DNA of 64,000 nucleotides from Solimonas marina (GTDB lineage: Bacteria > Pseudomonadota > Gammaproteobacteria > Nevskiales > Nevskiaceae): assembly GCF_012241385.1 (NCBI RefSeq), contig NZ_JAAVXB010000008.1:161002-225001 (forward strand), read 5' to 3'. The notes beneath the pieces are model-generated. The model was not told where the DNA came from. It made no database searches and was given only the letters and a program-made list of their open reading frames with translations. Of the stretch, positions 32,551-41,814 are shown in pieces. A program made the translations under genes and the position numbers. The stretch's first letter is position 1; every line of letters starts with the position of its first letter.

Positions 32551-34980
32551 GTGGGATCGTCTAGAAATTATCGGGTCGTCGGCAGGTTCGGTCGTAGAAC
32601 CCCCATTGCGCTGGCGGTTGCCGGCTTGTGCAGCGGACAGGCGGCGTGGGCGCAAGGGGCCAGCAGCGCGCAGGGCAGTGACGCGGATGCGTCGGTCGCC
32701 GAAGTCATCGTCACCGCCACCGGGCGTCGTCAGGCCGCCCAGGAGGTGCCATACAACCTGACGGTGGTCAGCGGCGACGATATCGCTGCGGCCGGCGTCA
32801 CCGACACCGCGAGCCTCGCCCGGCAGGTGCCGGGCCTGAGCTATACCGACCTCGGGGCGCGGTCGAACGGCATCAGCAACGGCATCATCCTGCGCGGTCT
32901 GAGCGGCACTTCGGCCGGGATCAACAACGCGTCGCCGGCGGCCGGCGACCAGACCGTGTCGACCTACATCAACGGCACGCCGCTGTTCAGCAATCTGCGC
33001 ATCACCGACGTCAAGCGCGTCGAGGTGCTGCGCGGTCCGCAGGGCACGCTGTACGGCGCCGGCGCGGTCGGCGGTACGATCCGCTACATTTTCAACCGCC
33101 CGGATCTGACCCAGCGTTCCGGCGACATCCAGGCGACGCTGAGCCAGACCAACGACTCCGACGGCTTCAACAACAGCGTCGACGGTATCTACAACCTGCC
33201 GCTGACGTCGTCGCTGGGGCTGCGCATTTCGGCCGGCTACAGCCGCGATGCCGGCGTGATCGACGCGAAGCACCTGATGACCTACGGCGCCGACGGCAGC
33301 CCGGAGCTGGCCGATTCGAGCGACTACTTCGGCAGCGACGCGGTCTATCACCAGCGGCACGATGTCGATACCGACAGCCTCTGGTACGTTCGGCCGTCGC
33401 TGCTATGGCAGATCAGCGATTCGGTCGATGCGTTGCTGATGTATCAGCATCAGGACGCGCGCGCCGGGGACTTCACCGGCATCGCCTACAACGACAATCC
33501 GGACGGCGACCGCTACAGCACACGCTACCGCACGTCGCCGCAGAAGACCGTCGACGATCTGTACTCGCTCGAGGTCAATGCCGATCTCGGCTTCGCGACA
33601 CTGACGTCGAACTCGTCGTTCACGTACAGCGATCTGGACTCGCAGACCGACTACACGAACTACGGCCTGGCCAACGAAAGTTTCTACGCCAATTACCCGC
33701 GGATCAGCGACTACAACGACATCCTCTACGACACCAAGCGCCTGACGCAGGAATTCCGCCTGGCGTCGAACGAGGGTGGCGCCTGGGACTGGGTGGCCGG
33801 TGCGTATTACTCGTACTACGAGCAGAAGTCGTCGATTCCCGGCTTCATTCCGGGCTGGGCGGAGTTCACCAACACGCCGGGCCATCCGGATGCCGTCGCC
33901 GCGACCGGCGACGCCGATGCGACCTGGGCGCAGTACTACCAGACGATCTATCCGGACGGCACGTTCAACGACGACCAGACCTTCGTGCTGAGCAAGGACA
34001 ACAAGAACAGCAATGCGGCGCTGTTCGGTGAGCTGACCTATCACCTCACCGACGCCTGGCAGGTGACGGGCGGCGCGCGTGTGTTCTGGGTGACCAACAA
34101 CCGTCGTTCGATCCAGGGCATTCCGTATGCCGGTTCGGCCGGCGATTTCGATGCGCACGACAAGTCGTCGGATCAGGATCAGATCTTCAAGCTGAACACC
34201 TCGTACAAGCTCGCGTCGCGCGACATGCTGTACTTCACGTGGTCGCAGGGTTATCGCCAGGGCGGCGACAACGCGCTGCCGATGGTCGGCCCTTTCGCCG
34301 CCGATCCGGCGCTGGTCGAATACAAGCCGGACTACGCGACGAACTGGGAAGTCGGCGCCAAGGGGCGGCTGTTCAACCGCATCAACTACTCGGCGGCGTT
34401 GTACCGGATCTACTGGAAGGACATGCAGGTGCAGTTCCCGGCGCCGGGTTCGGGTATTCCGACGCTGGCCAACGGCGGCAAGGCGCGCTCGCAGGGCGTC
34501 GAGCTGCAGCTCGACGGGCCGATCACCAGCTGGCTGGCGGCGACGCTCGGCTATGCTTATACCGACGCACGTCTGACTGAGGACTTCACGGTGCGCAGCG
34601 GCTTCAACGGCAACGACGGCGATCATCAGCCGGGCGTGCCCGAGAACAACCTGACCGCGGCGCTGACCGCGATCCAGGCGCTCGGCGCGTCGGACATCAC
34701 GTATCGCATCGACGCGATGTATCGCAGCGGCGTCAACACCGCGCTCAACTCGGCGGCCCGCAACTACGCCAAGCTCGGCGGTTTCACGACCCTCAATGCC
34801 TCGGCGACCTGGCACGTCGGGCAGTTCCGGGTCGGCGCCTATGTCCACAACCTGACCGATACCAACGGCGCGACGGCCGTCGACATCTCCAACGAGACGT
34901 CGCCGACCTCGCGGCCGGGCAGCCTCAAGTTCATCCAGCGGCCGCGCACGATCGGTTTGATGACGGGCTATTCGTTCTGA
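32551..34980 (+). CDS. TonB-dependent outer-membrane receptor 1
   Basis: A 809-residue receptor. The GTG at 32551 follows GGAAGGGAG and gives a signal peptide ending ...GLCSGQAAWAQ. The plug domain starts at about VAEVIVTATGRRQAAQEVPYN, with VEVLRGPQGTLYGAGAVGGT (about residues 158-177) as in catecholate/iron-complex and sugar receptors. A 22-stranded barrel fills the rest and ends in a C-terminal aromatic Phe. It probably takes up the large or poorly diffusing substrate of the cluster. The reading frame is open far upstream, but a start there would bury operator S4. It stands alone before a hairpin terminator. Confidence 0.88.
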   Translation: MGSSRNYRVVGRFGRRTPIALAVAGLCSGQAAWAQGASSAQGSDADASVAEVIVTATGRRQAAQEVPYNLTVVSGDDIAAAGVTDTASLARQVPGLSYTDLGARSNGISNGIILRGLSGTSAGINNASPAAGDQTVSTYINGTPLFSNLRITDVKRVEVLRGPQGTLYGAGAVGGTIRYIFNRPDLTQRSGDIQATLSQTNDSDGFNNSVDGIYNLPLTSSLGLRISAGYSRDAGVIDAKHLMTYGADGSPELADSSDYFGSDAVYHQRHDVDTDSLWYVRPSLLWQISDSVDALLMYQHQDARAGDFTGIAYNDNPDGDRYSTRYRTSPQKTVDDLYSLEVNADLGFATLTSNSSFTYSDLDSQTDYTNYGLANESFYANYPRISDYNDILYDTKRLTQEFRLASNEGGAWDWVAGAYYSYYEQKSSIPGFIPGWAEFTNTPGHPDAVAATGDADATWAQYYQTIYPDGTFNDDQTFVLSKDNKNSNAALFGELTYHLTDAWQVTGGARVFWVTNNRRSIQGIPYAGSAGDFDAHDKSSDQDQIFKLNTSYKLASRDMLYFTWSQGYRQGGDNALPMVGPFAADPALVEYKPDYATNWEVGAKGRLFNRINYSAALYRIYWKDMQVQFPAPGSGIPTLANGGKARSQGVELQLDGPITSWLAATLGYAYTDARLTEDFTVRSGFNGNDGDHQPGVPENNLTAALTAIQALGASDITYRIDAMYRSGVNTALNSAARNYAKLGGFTTLNASATWHVGQFRVGAYVHNLTDTNGATAVDISNETSPTSRPGSLKFIQRPRTIGLMTGYSF

Positions 34981-35009
34981 GTCTGAGCTGTCGTTCCCCG
35001 TGTGGTTTT

Positions 35010-35042
35010 CGGATGCGACACCTTAGTCGGGTGCCGCATCCG
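35010..35042 (+). terminator. Hairpin after TonB receptor 1
   Basis: CGGATGCG, mismatch, CACC, 6-nt loop, GGTG, CGCATCCG: a 12-bp stem with one mismatch 30 bp after the receptor stop. It is followed only by GGCTTTCC, so termination may be incomplete and allow read-through to the MFS gene. Confidence 0.5.
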
Positions 35043-35128
35043 GCTTTCCGGCGCACGAGACCGTTGCCGAGCTCTGCGCGCTCTGTTGTCAGCGCAGCGG
35101 GCACTCTCCGCAGCGTGAGGATGGTGAA

Positions 35129-36451
35129 ATGAATGGTTTCGCAGCAGCGGCCGATGTGAAGCGCTCCGCGCCGGAGGTTTCGGCGGGCGCCAGTCTGTAT
35201 GCCTGGTATGTGCTCGCCATGTTGATGGTGGTCTACATCTTCAACTGGTTCGATCGCTACCTGCTGAACATCACGATGGAGTCGATCAAGAACGATCTCG
35301 GATTGTCCGATACCGAGCTCGGCATCATCAGCGGCTTCGCGTTTTCCGCGGTCTACTCGATCTCCGGTCTGTTCATCGCCCGCATGTCCGATCTCGGCGT
35401 GCGCCGCACGGTGGTTGCCGGCGGCCTGGCGCTGTGGAGCACGATGACGGCGGTTTGCGGCATGGCCAGCGGTTTCGTCCACCTCGTCTTCGCCCGGTTC
35501 GGCGTCGGCATCGGCGAAGCGACCTGCAGCCCGCCGTCGCACTCGCTGATCTCCGACTACTTTCCGCCGCGCCAGCGCGCGACCGCCATCGCCGTGTTCA
35601 GCATCGGCCTTTATATCGGCCTCGGGCTGGGACTCGGTGTCGGCGGCTGGCTCAACGAGCAGTACGGTTGGCGCCATGCGTTCATGGCGGCAGCCGTGCC
35701 GGGTCTGTTGTTCGCCGTGCTGTTCCGGCTGACGGTCAAGGAGCCGCCGCGTGGCGCGCACGACGGAGCGGCGGCCGATCAGCATCAAAGCATTGCCGAG
35801 GTCGTCCGTTTCATGGTCACGCGTCGCTCGTTCGTCGCCTACACGATCGGCACCGGATTATTCGTGTTCGCCGGCGATGCGACCGACATCTGGGGCGCGA
35901 CGTTCCTGATGCGGGTCCACGGCTATTCGAGCGAATTCGTCGGCGCGCGGCTGGGGCTGCTCGGCGGTGTCGCCGGCGCGCTCGGCACGCTGTTCTTCGC
36001 GGTGCTGGCGGACCGCCTGTCGTTGCGCGATCTGCGCTGGTACGTCCGCGTCGCCGGCCTCGGCGGCTTGGCGACCATGCCTTTCATTCTGCTGTTTCTG
36101 TTCGCGTCGAAGGGCTCCATGCTGTTTGCGTTCTACTTCTTCGCGACGTTCTGCGGCGCGTCGTACATGGCGCCGACGATCGCCGTGACGCAACGCCTGA
36201 TGCCGCCGCGAATGCGCGCGGTGTCGTCGGCGGTGATTCTGCTCAGCTTCAACATCATCGGCGTCGCATCGGGCAACCTGGTGACCGGCTTGCTCAGCGA
36301 CGCGTTCACGCCGCAGTACGGCGATGCCGCGCTGCGCTATGCGCTGGCCTGGACGATGATCGCGTCGCTGATCGGTTTCGCGCTGATGATCTATGCCGCG
36401 CGGCGCCTGCCGCGTGACATCGAGGCCGGAGTTGCCGCCCATGCAGGCTGA
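35129..36451 (+). CDS. MFS transporter, spinster-like, paralogue 2
   Basis: A 440-residue, 12-helix transporter sharing NWFDRYLLNITMESIKNDLG and ATCSPPSHSLISDYFPPRQR with the transporters at 28518 and 51872. It is preceded by GAGGATGGTGAA. Its end overlaps the next gene's start by 11 bp, so the two are coupled. It heads a run of hydrolase genes and is likely the inner-membrane importer that works with the TonB receptor upstream. Confidence 0.86.
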   Translation: MNGFAAAADVKRSAPEVSAGASLYAWYVLAMLMVVYIFNWFDRYLLNITMESIKNDLGLSDTELGIISGFAFSAVYSISGLFIARMSDLGVRRTVVAGGLALWSTMTAVCGMASGFVHLVFARFGVGIGEATCSPPSHSLISDYFPPRQRATAIAVFSIGLYIGLGLGLGVGGWLNEQYGWRHAFMAAAVPGLLFAVLFRLTVKEPPRGAHDGAAADQHQSIAEVVRFMVTRRSFVAYTIGTGLFVFAGDATDIWGATFLMRVHGYSSEFVGARLGLLGGVAGALGTLFFAVLADRLSLRDLRWYVRVAGLGGLATMPFILLFLFASKGSMLFAFYFFATFCGASYMAPTIAVTQRLMPPRMRAVSSAVILLSFNIIGVASGNLVTGLLSDAFTPQYGDAALRYALAWTMIASLIGFALMIYAARRLPRDIEAGVAAHAG

Positions 36452-38027
36452 TCTGATCCTGCGCGGCGCGACGGTCGTCACCATGGCGACCGACGAGACC
36501 GGGGCCGGCGCGCCGCTCGCCATCGCGATTCTTGACGGGCGCATCGCAGCCGTGGTGCCCGAGGGCGAGGCGCAGCGCTGGATCGGCGATGCGACGCGCG
36601 TCGTCGACGTCAGCGGCAAGACCATCGTGCCGGGCTTCATCGATTCGCACGTGCATTTCACGCAGACCGGACTCGGCAGCCTCGGCCCGCAGGTCTATGA
36701 CGTGACCCGCCGGGCGCAGGTGCTGGAGACCGTGGCGGCAGCGCACGCGATGATGGCGGACGGCGAGCCGATGCTCGTGCACGGGCTGGCGATCGCCGAC
36801 CTCGACGCGCCGATCACGATGGCCGATCTCGATCGCATCGCGCCACGGCGTGCGGTCATGATCGGCGACGTCGGTGCGCACGGCTGCATTGTCAGCTCGG
36901 CGGCCTGGGCGATGCTCGAACTCGGCGCGCTCGACGGCATCGGGCGTGACGCGCAGGGCCGCCCGGACGGCGTGCTGACCGCCAAGGCCAACACCTGGGC
37001 CCGCTACCAGTACTATAACCGCGCGATCAGCGACGCGCGACGTGCACAGGCGCTGCAGCGCGCGTCGCAAATGGCGGCCGAGGTCGGCATCACCACCGTC
37101 CACGCGCTCGAGGGCGGCAGCCCGGACGGGCGCGGCTGGCTGCCGGAACGCGATGTCGCGGTGCTGCTCGCCGAACAGGCGACGCTGCCGGTGCGCACCG
37201 TCGTCTACTTCCAGAGCACCGACGTGCAGAAGGCGCTGGACTGGCAGCTGCCGCGCATCGGCGGCTGCATCTGGGTCGACGGTGCCTACGGCGAGTTCAC
37301 CGCGGCGCTGCTGGAGCCGTACTGCAACTGTGCCGGCTGCACCGGCAGCCTCTATTTCTCCGACGACGAGCTGTACGCGTTCGTCGATCGCGCGCACCGC
37401 GCCGGGCTGCAGATCAGCATGCACGCGATCGGCGATGCCGCGATCGAGCAGTTGCTCAATGCCTACGAGCGGGCGCTGACCGAAACGCCGCGCGCCGACC
37501 ACCGGCACCGCATCGAGCATTTCAGTCTGCCGACCGAGGCGCACATCGCGCGCGCCGCCAGACTCGGGGTCGCGGTCGGCATGCAGCCGAATTTCGCGAT
37601 GGTGCCCGATCCGCTGCCGCAGCCCGACGACGAGCCGGCCGGGCTGGTCGCGTACCTGGGCTACGAGCGCTACCAGCGTCGCCATCCGTACCGGCGCATC
37701 GTCGATGCCGGCGTGCTCGTCGCCGGCGGCTCCGACGCTGACCCGATGCCGATGGGGCCGCTGATCGGCATGCAGCGGCTGGCCGCGCATCCGGAGGCGG
37801 CGCGGCGGCTGTCGGCGCGCGAAGCGCTGGCGCTGTATACCGTCAATGGCGCGCGCATTGCGTTCGAAGAGCATCTGAAGGGCAGCATCGAGCCCGGCAA
37901 GTACGCCGACCTCGTGGTGCTGGCCGACAATCCACTGCTGGCCGATCCGTCGACGTTGGCGTCGATCGCGGTCGAGCAGACCATCGTCAACGGCCGCGTC
38001 GTTCATGCGCGCGGCGCCGATCACTGA
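36441..38027 (+). CDS. Amidohydrolase family 3 protein (YtcJ-like)
   Basis: A 528-residue metal-dependent amidohydrolase of the YtcJ branch. Landmarks are ADLILRGATVVTM at the start, PGFIDSHVHFTQTG (about 71-84, HxH ligands), MHAIGDAAIEQ and HRIEHFS histidines, GGSDADPMPMGP with the catalytic Asp, and the C-terminal GSIEPGKYADLVVL. These enzymes cleave cyclic or open amides of varied structure. The ATG at 36441 lies inside the end of the MFS gene, nine bases after GGAG. No Sec signal is seen, so it is cytoplasmic. Confidence 0.85.
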   Translation: MQADLILRGATVVTMATDETGAGAPLAIAILDGRIAAVVPEGEAQRWIGDATRVVDVSGKTIVPGFIDSHVHFTQTGLGSLGPQVYDVTRRAQVLETVAAAHAMMADGEPMLVHGLAIADLDAPITMADLDRIAPRRAVMIGDVGAHGCIVSSAAWAMLELGALDGIGRDAQGRPDGVLTAKANTWARYQYYNRAISDARRAQALQRASQMAAEVGITTVHALEGGSPDGRGWLPERDVAVLLAEQATLPVRTVVYFQSTDVQKALDWQLPRIGGCIWVDGAYGEFTAALLEPYCNCAGCTGSLYFSDDELYAFVDRAHRAGLQISMHAIGDAAIEQLLNAYERALTETPRADHRHRIEHFSLPTEAHIARAARLGVAVGMQPNFAMVPDPLPQPDDEPAGLVAYLGYERYQRRHPYRRIVDAGVLVAGGSDADPMPMGPLIGMQRLAAHPEAARRLSAREALALYTVNGARIAFEEHLKGSIEPGKYADLVVLADNPLLADPSTLASIAVEQTIVNGRVVHARGADH

Positions 38028-38034
38028 GAGTCCG

Positions 38035-39042
38035 ATGTCCGATTATCCCGTTTCACTCGACGACGTCATCGTCTGCGACATGACCTTCCCGCAGTCGCCC
38101 TGCGGTCCGCTGTACACGCCCGACTTCGCCGGGGCGATGCGCGAGCGCCTGGCGCTCGGCGTGACCTACACCTCGATCACGATCGCCAGCGACGAGCCGA
38201 CCATCGACGGTGCGATGCGCTGGCTCGGCGAGGCGCGTGCGCACATCGACGAGCATCCGGAGCTGTACGTGATGGTCGAGCGCGTTGCCGACATCGAGCG
38301 CGCCAAGGCCGAAGGCAAGGTCGCCGTCAACTTCCATTTCCAGGGCACCAACGCACTGCTCGGCGATCTGGGCCTGGTCGAGGTCTACTACCGGCTCGGC
38401 GTCAAGCACATGCTGATGGCGTACAACTCGCGCAACCTGGTTGCCGACGGCTGCCATGAGGACAGCGACGTCGGCCTGAGCCGCTACGGCCGCGCGCTGG
38501 TCGCCGAGATGAATCGCGTCGGCATGATCGTCGACGTCTCGCATACCGGCTACCGCAGCTCGCTCGACGCGATCGAGCTGTCGACCAAGCCGGTGATCTT
38601 TTCGCACTCGAACGCCAAGGCGCTGTGGAATCACCAGCGCAACATCACCGACGACCAGGCGCGCGCCTGCGCGGCCACCGGCGGCGTGATCGGCGTCAAC
38701 GGGGTCGGCCTGTTCCTGTCCGAAGCGCGCTTTGACAACTCGCCGGAGACGATCGCCCGCCATATCGATCATTTCGCGAACCTGGTCGGCCCGCAGCACG
38801 TCGGCTTCGGTCTCGATTCGGTGCACGACATCCCGTACTTCCTGTCGAACTTCGCGAAGGCCGGCAAGGACCGCAAGTACCCGGTCGGCGGTTATCTGAC
38901 GTCGAACAAGCCGGCGTTCGCCGGTCCCGACGTGATCGCCAAGGTGACGAGCGTGCTGGCCGGCATGGGCTGGCGCGACGCCGACCTCAAGGGCGTGATG
39001 GGCGGCAACTGGCTACGCGTGATGAAGCAGGTCTGGGGCTGA
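38035..39042 (+). CDS. M19 (membrane dipeptidase-like) protein with altered metal site
   Basis: A 335-residue M19-family protein: YYRLGVKHMLMAYNSRNLVADG, MIVDVSHTGYRSSLDAI and PVIFSHSNAKALWNHQRNI all align with renal dipeptidase relatives. The expected N-terminal H-x-D (DGHND) is missing (VIVCDMTFPQ instead) and the bridging glutamate position reads FQGTN, so Glu appears replaced by Gln. Only the two later histidine regions remain. It may bind one metal, act on a different bond, or be a binding protein. It is translated from ATG 38035 directly after the amidohydrolase. Confidence 0.82.
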   Translation: MSDYPVSLDDVIVCDMTFPQSPCGPLYTPDFAGAMRERLALGVTYTSITIASDEPTIDGAMRWLGEARAHIDEHPELYVMVERVADIERAKAEGKVAVNFHFQGTNALLGDLGLVEVYYRLGVKHMLMAYNSRNLVADGCHEDSDVGLSRYGRALVAEMNRVGMIVDVSHTGYRSSLDAIELSTKPVIFSHSNAKALWNHQRNITDDQARACAATGGVIGVNGVGLFLSEARFDNSPETIARHIDHFANLVGPQHVGFGLDSVHDIPYFLSNFAKAGKDRKYPVGGYLTSNKPAFAGPDVIAKVTSVLAGMGWRDADLKGVMGGNWLRVMKQVWG

Positions 39043-39046
39043 CATC

Positions 39047-40651
39047 GTGACGGCGGTCAGCCTGCAATGCCGCGAGGCCTATCAGGCCGTGCAGCGGCAG
39101 CTCAAGGCCGGTCGGCTGCACGAGGCGGCGCTGGCCTGCAAGTCGTTGTGCGAGCGTTTCCCGGCATTCGCCGGCGGCTGGGAGGCGGGCAGCTTCGTCG
39201 CGCAACGTCTCGGCAATCTGCCGAAGGCGCTCGAGTACATCGAAAGAGCGTTGGCATTGGAACCGCAGCATCCGCTGCTGCATCTGCGCCGCGCGCGCGT
39301 GCTGCTGCAGATGTCGCGCCACGGCGAGGCGCTGCGCGTGGCCGAGGCGGTCGCAACGCTGGCGCCCGCGGATCCTGCGGTGCTTGCGCAGCTGGCCGGC
39401 TTTCACACGGCCGCCAACGATCACGCGCGCGCCTTGCCGTTCTATCGCGAGGCCCGGCGCCTCGATCCGTCCGATGCCGGCGTCTGCTTCAACCTCGCCG
39501 CGACCGAGCGCTTTGTCGGCAATATCGACGCAGCGGAGGCGGCGTACGAGGCGGGTTTACGCTTGCGGCCGGCGCATCACGAAGCGCGCTATCTGCGCGC
39601 CGGCCTGCGCCGGCAGACGCCGGAGCGCAATCACGTCGCGGAGCTCGAGGGCCTGCTCGCCGGTATCGGCGACGACTGGTTCGGCGAGGCACAGCTGTGC
39701 TACGCGCTGGCCAAGGAATACGAGGATCTCGGCGAATACGAGCGCAGCTTCGCCACGCTGCAGCGCGGCGGCGCGCGGCGTCGGGCAAACATGCGCTACG
39801 ACGTCGCCGACGACGAAGCGGCGGTCGACGCGATCATCGCCAGCTTCGCCGCGCCGCTCTCCGAGGCGCCTTCCGGCCATCCGAGCGCCGAGCCGATCTT
39901 CGTGCTCGGCCTGCCGCGCACCGGGACGACGCTGGTCGAACGCATCCTGTCCAGCCATCCACAGGTCAGCTCGGCCGGCGAGCTCAATCACTTCGCGATC
40001 GAAATGACGCGCGCGGTGCGGGCGACCGGCCGGCCGGCTGCCGACAAGCTGCAGATGATCGAGGCGGCGCCGACGATCGACTTCGCGCAGCTCGGCGAGC
40101 GCTATGTCGCCAGCACGCGGCCGCTGACCGGGCATCGCGCGCATTTCATCGACAAGATGCCGCTGAACTATCTGTACTGCGGGCTGATCGCGCGAGCCTT
40201 GCCGCAGGCGCGGATCATCGAGCTGGTCCGCCATCCGCTCGACACCTGCCTGTCGGTCTACAAGCAGTGGTTCACGATGGCGTACCCGTTCTCTTACGAC
40301 CTCGACGATCTCGGCCGTTACTACCTGGCCTACCTGCGGCTGATGCAGCACTGGCACCGCACCATGCCGGGGCGGATTCTGCGGGTGCGCTACGAAGACC
40401 TGATCGCCGACCAGACCGGGCAGACACGGCGCATGCTAGAGCACTGCGGGCTGGCCTGGGACGACGCGTGTCTGGCGTTCGAGCGCAACGAGAATGCGAG
40501 CACCACGGCCAGTGCCGTGCAGGTCCGGCAGAAGCTCTACAGCTCGGCGGTCGACCGCTGGACGCATTACGCGCAGGCGCTGGCGCCGCTGGCCGATGCG
40601 ATCAAGGCCAGTCCCGACTATCAGGCGGCCGAGCTGGGATATCCGCTGTGA
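39047..40651 (+). CDS. TPR-repeat sulfotransferase
   Basis: A 534-residue protein in two parts. Residues 1-240 are tandem tetratricopeptide repeats (e.g. ALEYIERALALEPQHPLL, ALPFYREARRLDPSD). Residues 280-500 are a sulfotransferase domain with the PAPS 5'-phosphosulfate loop FVLGLPRTGTTLVERILSS and the 3'-phosphate region LVRHPLDTCLSVYKQWF. Such enzymes use PAPS to sulfate a protein or small molecule. Its presence in a catabolic run is odd; it may tag the transporter, the receptor or an intermediate. It starts at GTG 39047, 4 nt after the M19 stop. Confidence 0.86.
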   Translation: MTAVSLQCREAYQAVQRQLKAGRLHEAALACKSLCERFPAFAGGWEAGSFVAQRLGNLPKALEYIERALALEPQHPLLHLRRARVLLQMSRHGEALRVAEAVATLAPADPAVLAQLAGFHTAANDHARALPFYREARRLDPSDAGVCFNLAATERFVGNIDAAEAAYEAGLRLRPAHHEARYLRAGLRRQTPERNHVAELEGLLAGIGDDWFGEAQLCYALAKEYEDLGEYERSFATLQRGGARRRANMRYDVADDEAAVDAIIASFAAPLSEAPSGHPSAEPIFVLGLPRTGTTLVERILSSHPQVSSAGELNHFAIEMTRAVRATGRPAADKLQMIEAAPTIDFAQLGERYVASTRPLTGHRAHFIDKMPLNYLYCGLIARALPQARIIELVRHPLDTCLSVYKQWFTMAYPFSYDLDDLGRYYLAYLRLMQHWHRTMPGRILRVRYEDLIADQTGQTRRMLEHCGLAWDDACLAFERNENASTTASAVQVRQKLYSSAVDRWTHYAQALAPLADAIKASPDYQAAELGYPL

Positions 40652-41814
40652 CGCAGCCGTCGATCAATCGGCAGGTTTGCGCAGACCAGGGCGCACCGGC
40701 CGCGCCGCGCCTCCTCGATTCGGCGCCGTATTTTCCGCCGCGCGGCGACTGGGAGCAGGTCGCGCCGGCGCGCGAAGGTTTCGACGCCGCGCGGCTCGCC
40801 GCCGCGGTGCAGTACGCACAGGAAAACGAATTCCCGGCGCCGCGCGATCTTCGGATCATGAATCTGCAGCGCTATCAGAACGAGCCCGGCTATCGAATGA
40901 AGGGTCCGATGAAGGACCGCTGCGGGCCGACCGGGCTCGTCATTCGCCACGGGCGCATCGTCGCCAGTTGGGGCGAACCGCAGCGCGTCGACATGACCTT
41001 CAGCGTCAGCAAGAGCTATCTGTCGACAGTGGCCGGCGTCGCATACGACGACGGCCTGCTGCCGGATCTGGAGGCGGCGGTCGCCGACGTGGTCTGGGAC
41101 GGTACGTTCGACGGTGCGCACAACGCCAGCATCACCTGGGCCGATCTGCTCAATCAGTCGTCCGACTGGCGCGGCATGCTGTTCGGCCAGCCGGACTGGA
41201 TGGATAGACCGGCGGAGGGGCTGACGCTCGAACAGATTCGCGCCCAGCCGCTGCATCGGCCCGGCACGTTTTTCAAATACAACGATGTGCGCGTCAACGT
41301 CGCGTCGTACGCCCTGTTGCAACTGCTGCGCCGGCCGCTGCCGGCGGTGTTGCGCGAGCGCATCATGAATCCGATCGGCGCCTCGCCGAGCTGGCGCTGG
41401 TATGGCTACGAGGATTCGACGGTCGAGATCGACGGGCAGATGATGGTGTCGGTCAGCGGCGGCGGTCACTACGGCGGTGGCATGTTCGTCTCGACCTACG
41501 ATCAGGCGCGTTTCGGTCTGCTGTTCCTCAACGAAGGTCTGTGGAACGGCGGGCGCGTGCTGTCGAAACGCTGGATCGAGATGGCGACCGCCCCGTCGCC
41601 GGCGATGCCGGACTACGGCTTCATGTGGTGGCTCAACCGCGGTCCGAGCGCCTGGCCGGACCTGCCGGGCCATCTGTTTTTCGCGGACGGCGTCGGCGGC
41701 AACTACGTCGTCGTCGACCGCGAGCACGACCTGCTGATCGTCACGCGCTGGATGGACGAGGACCGCGCGGTGCTCGGCGAGCTGATCCGGCGCGTGATCG
41801 GAGCGCTGCGATGA
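40648..41814 (+). CDS. Beta-lactamase-fold serine hydrolase 1
   Basis: A 388-residue class C beta-lactamase/DD-peptidase/esterase VIII-like protein. The nucleophile motif S-x-x-K is in MTFSVSKSYLST (about residue 118) and the tyrosine motif in FFKYNDVRVN (about 210). No clear Lys-Ser/Thr-Gly is seen near FFADGVGGNYV. No signal peptide is evident, unlike the two related genes downstream. It starts at GTG 40648 overlapping the sulfotransferase stop and ends with an ATGA overlap. It likely hydrolyses an ester, lactone or amide of the cluster's substrate. Confidence 0.84.
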   Translation: MTQPSINRQVCADQGAPAAPRLLDSAPYFPPRGDWEQVAPAREGFDAARLAAAVQYAQENEFPAPRDLRIMNLQRYQNEPGYRMKGPMKDRCGPTGLVIRHGRIVASWGEPQRVDMTFSVSKSYLSTVAGVAYDDGLLPDLEAAVADVVWDGTFDGAHNASITWADLLNQSSDWRGMLFGQPDWMDRPAEGLTLEQIRAQPLHRPGTFFKYNDVRVNVASYALLQLLRRPLPAVLRERIMNPIGASPSWRWYGYEDSTVEIDGQMMVSVSGGGHYGGGMFVSTYDQARFGLLFLNEGLWNGGRVLSKRWIEMATAPSPAMPDYGFMWWLNRGPSAWPDLPGHLFFADGVGGNYVVVDREHDLLIVTRWMDEDRAVLGELIRRVIGALR

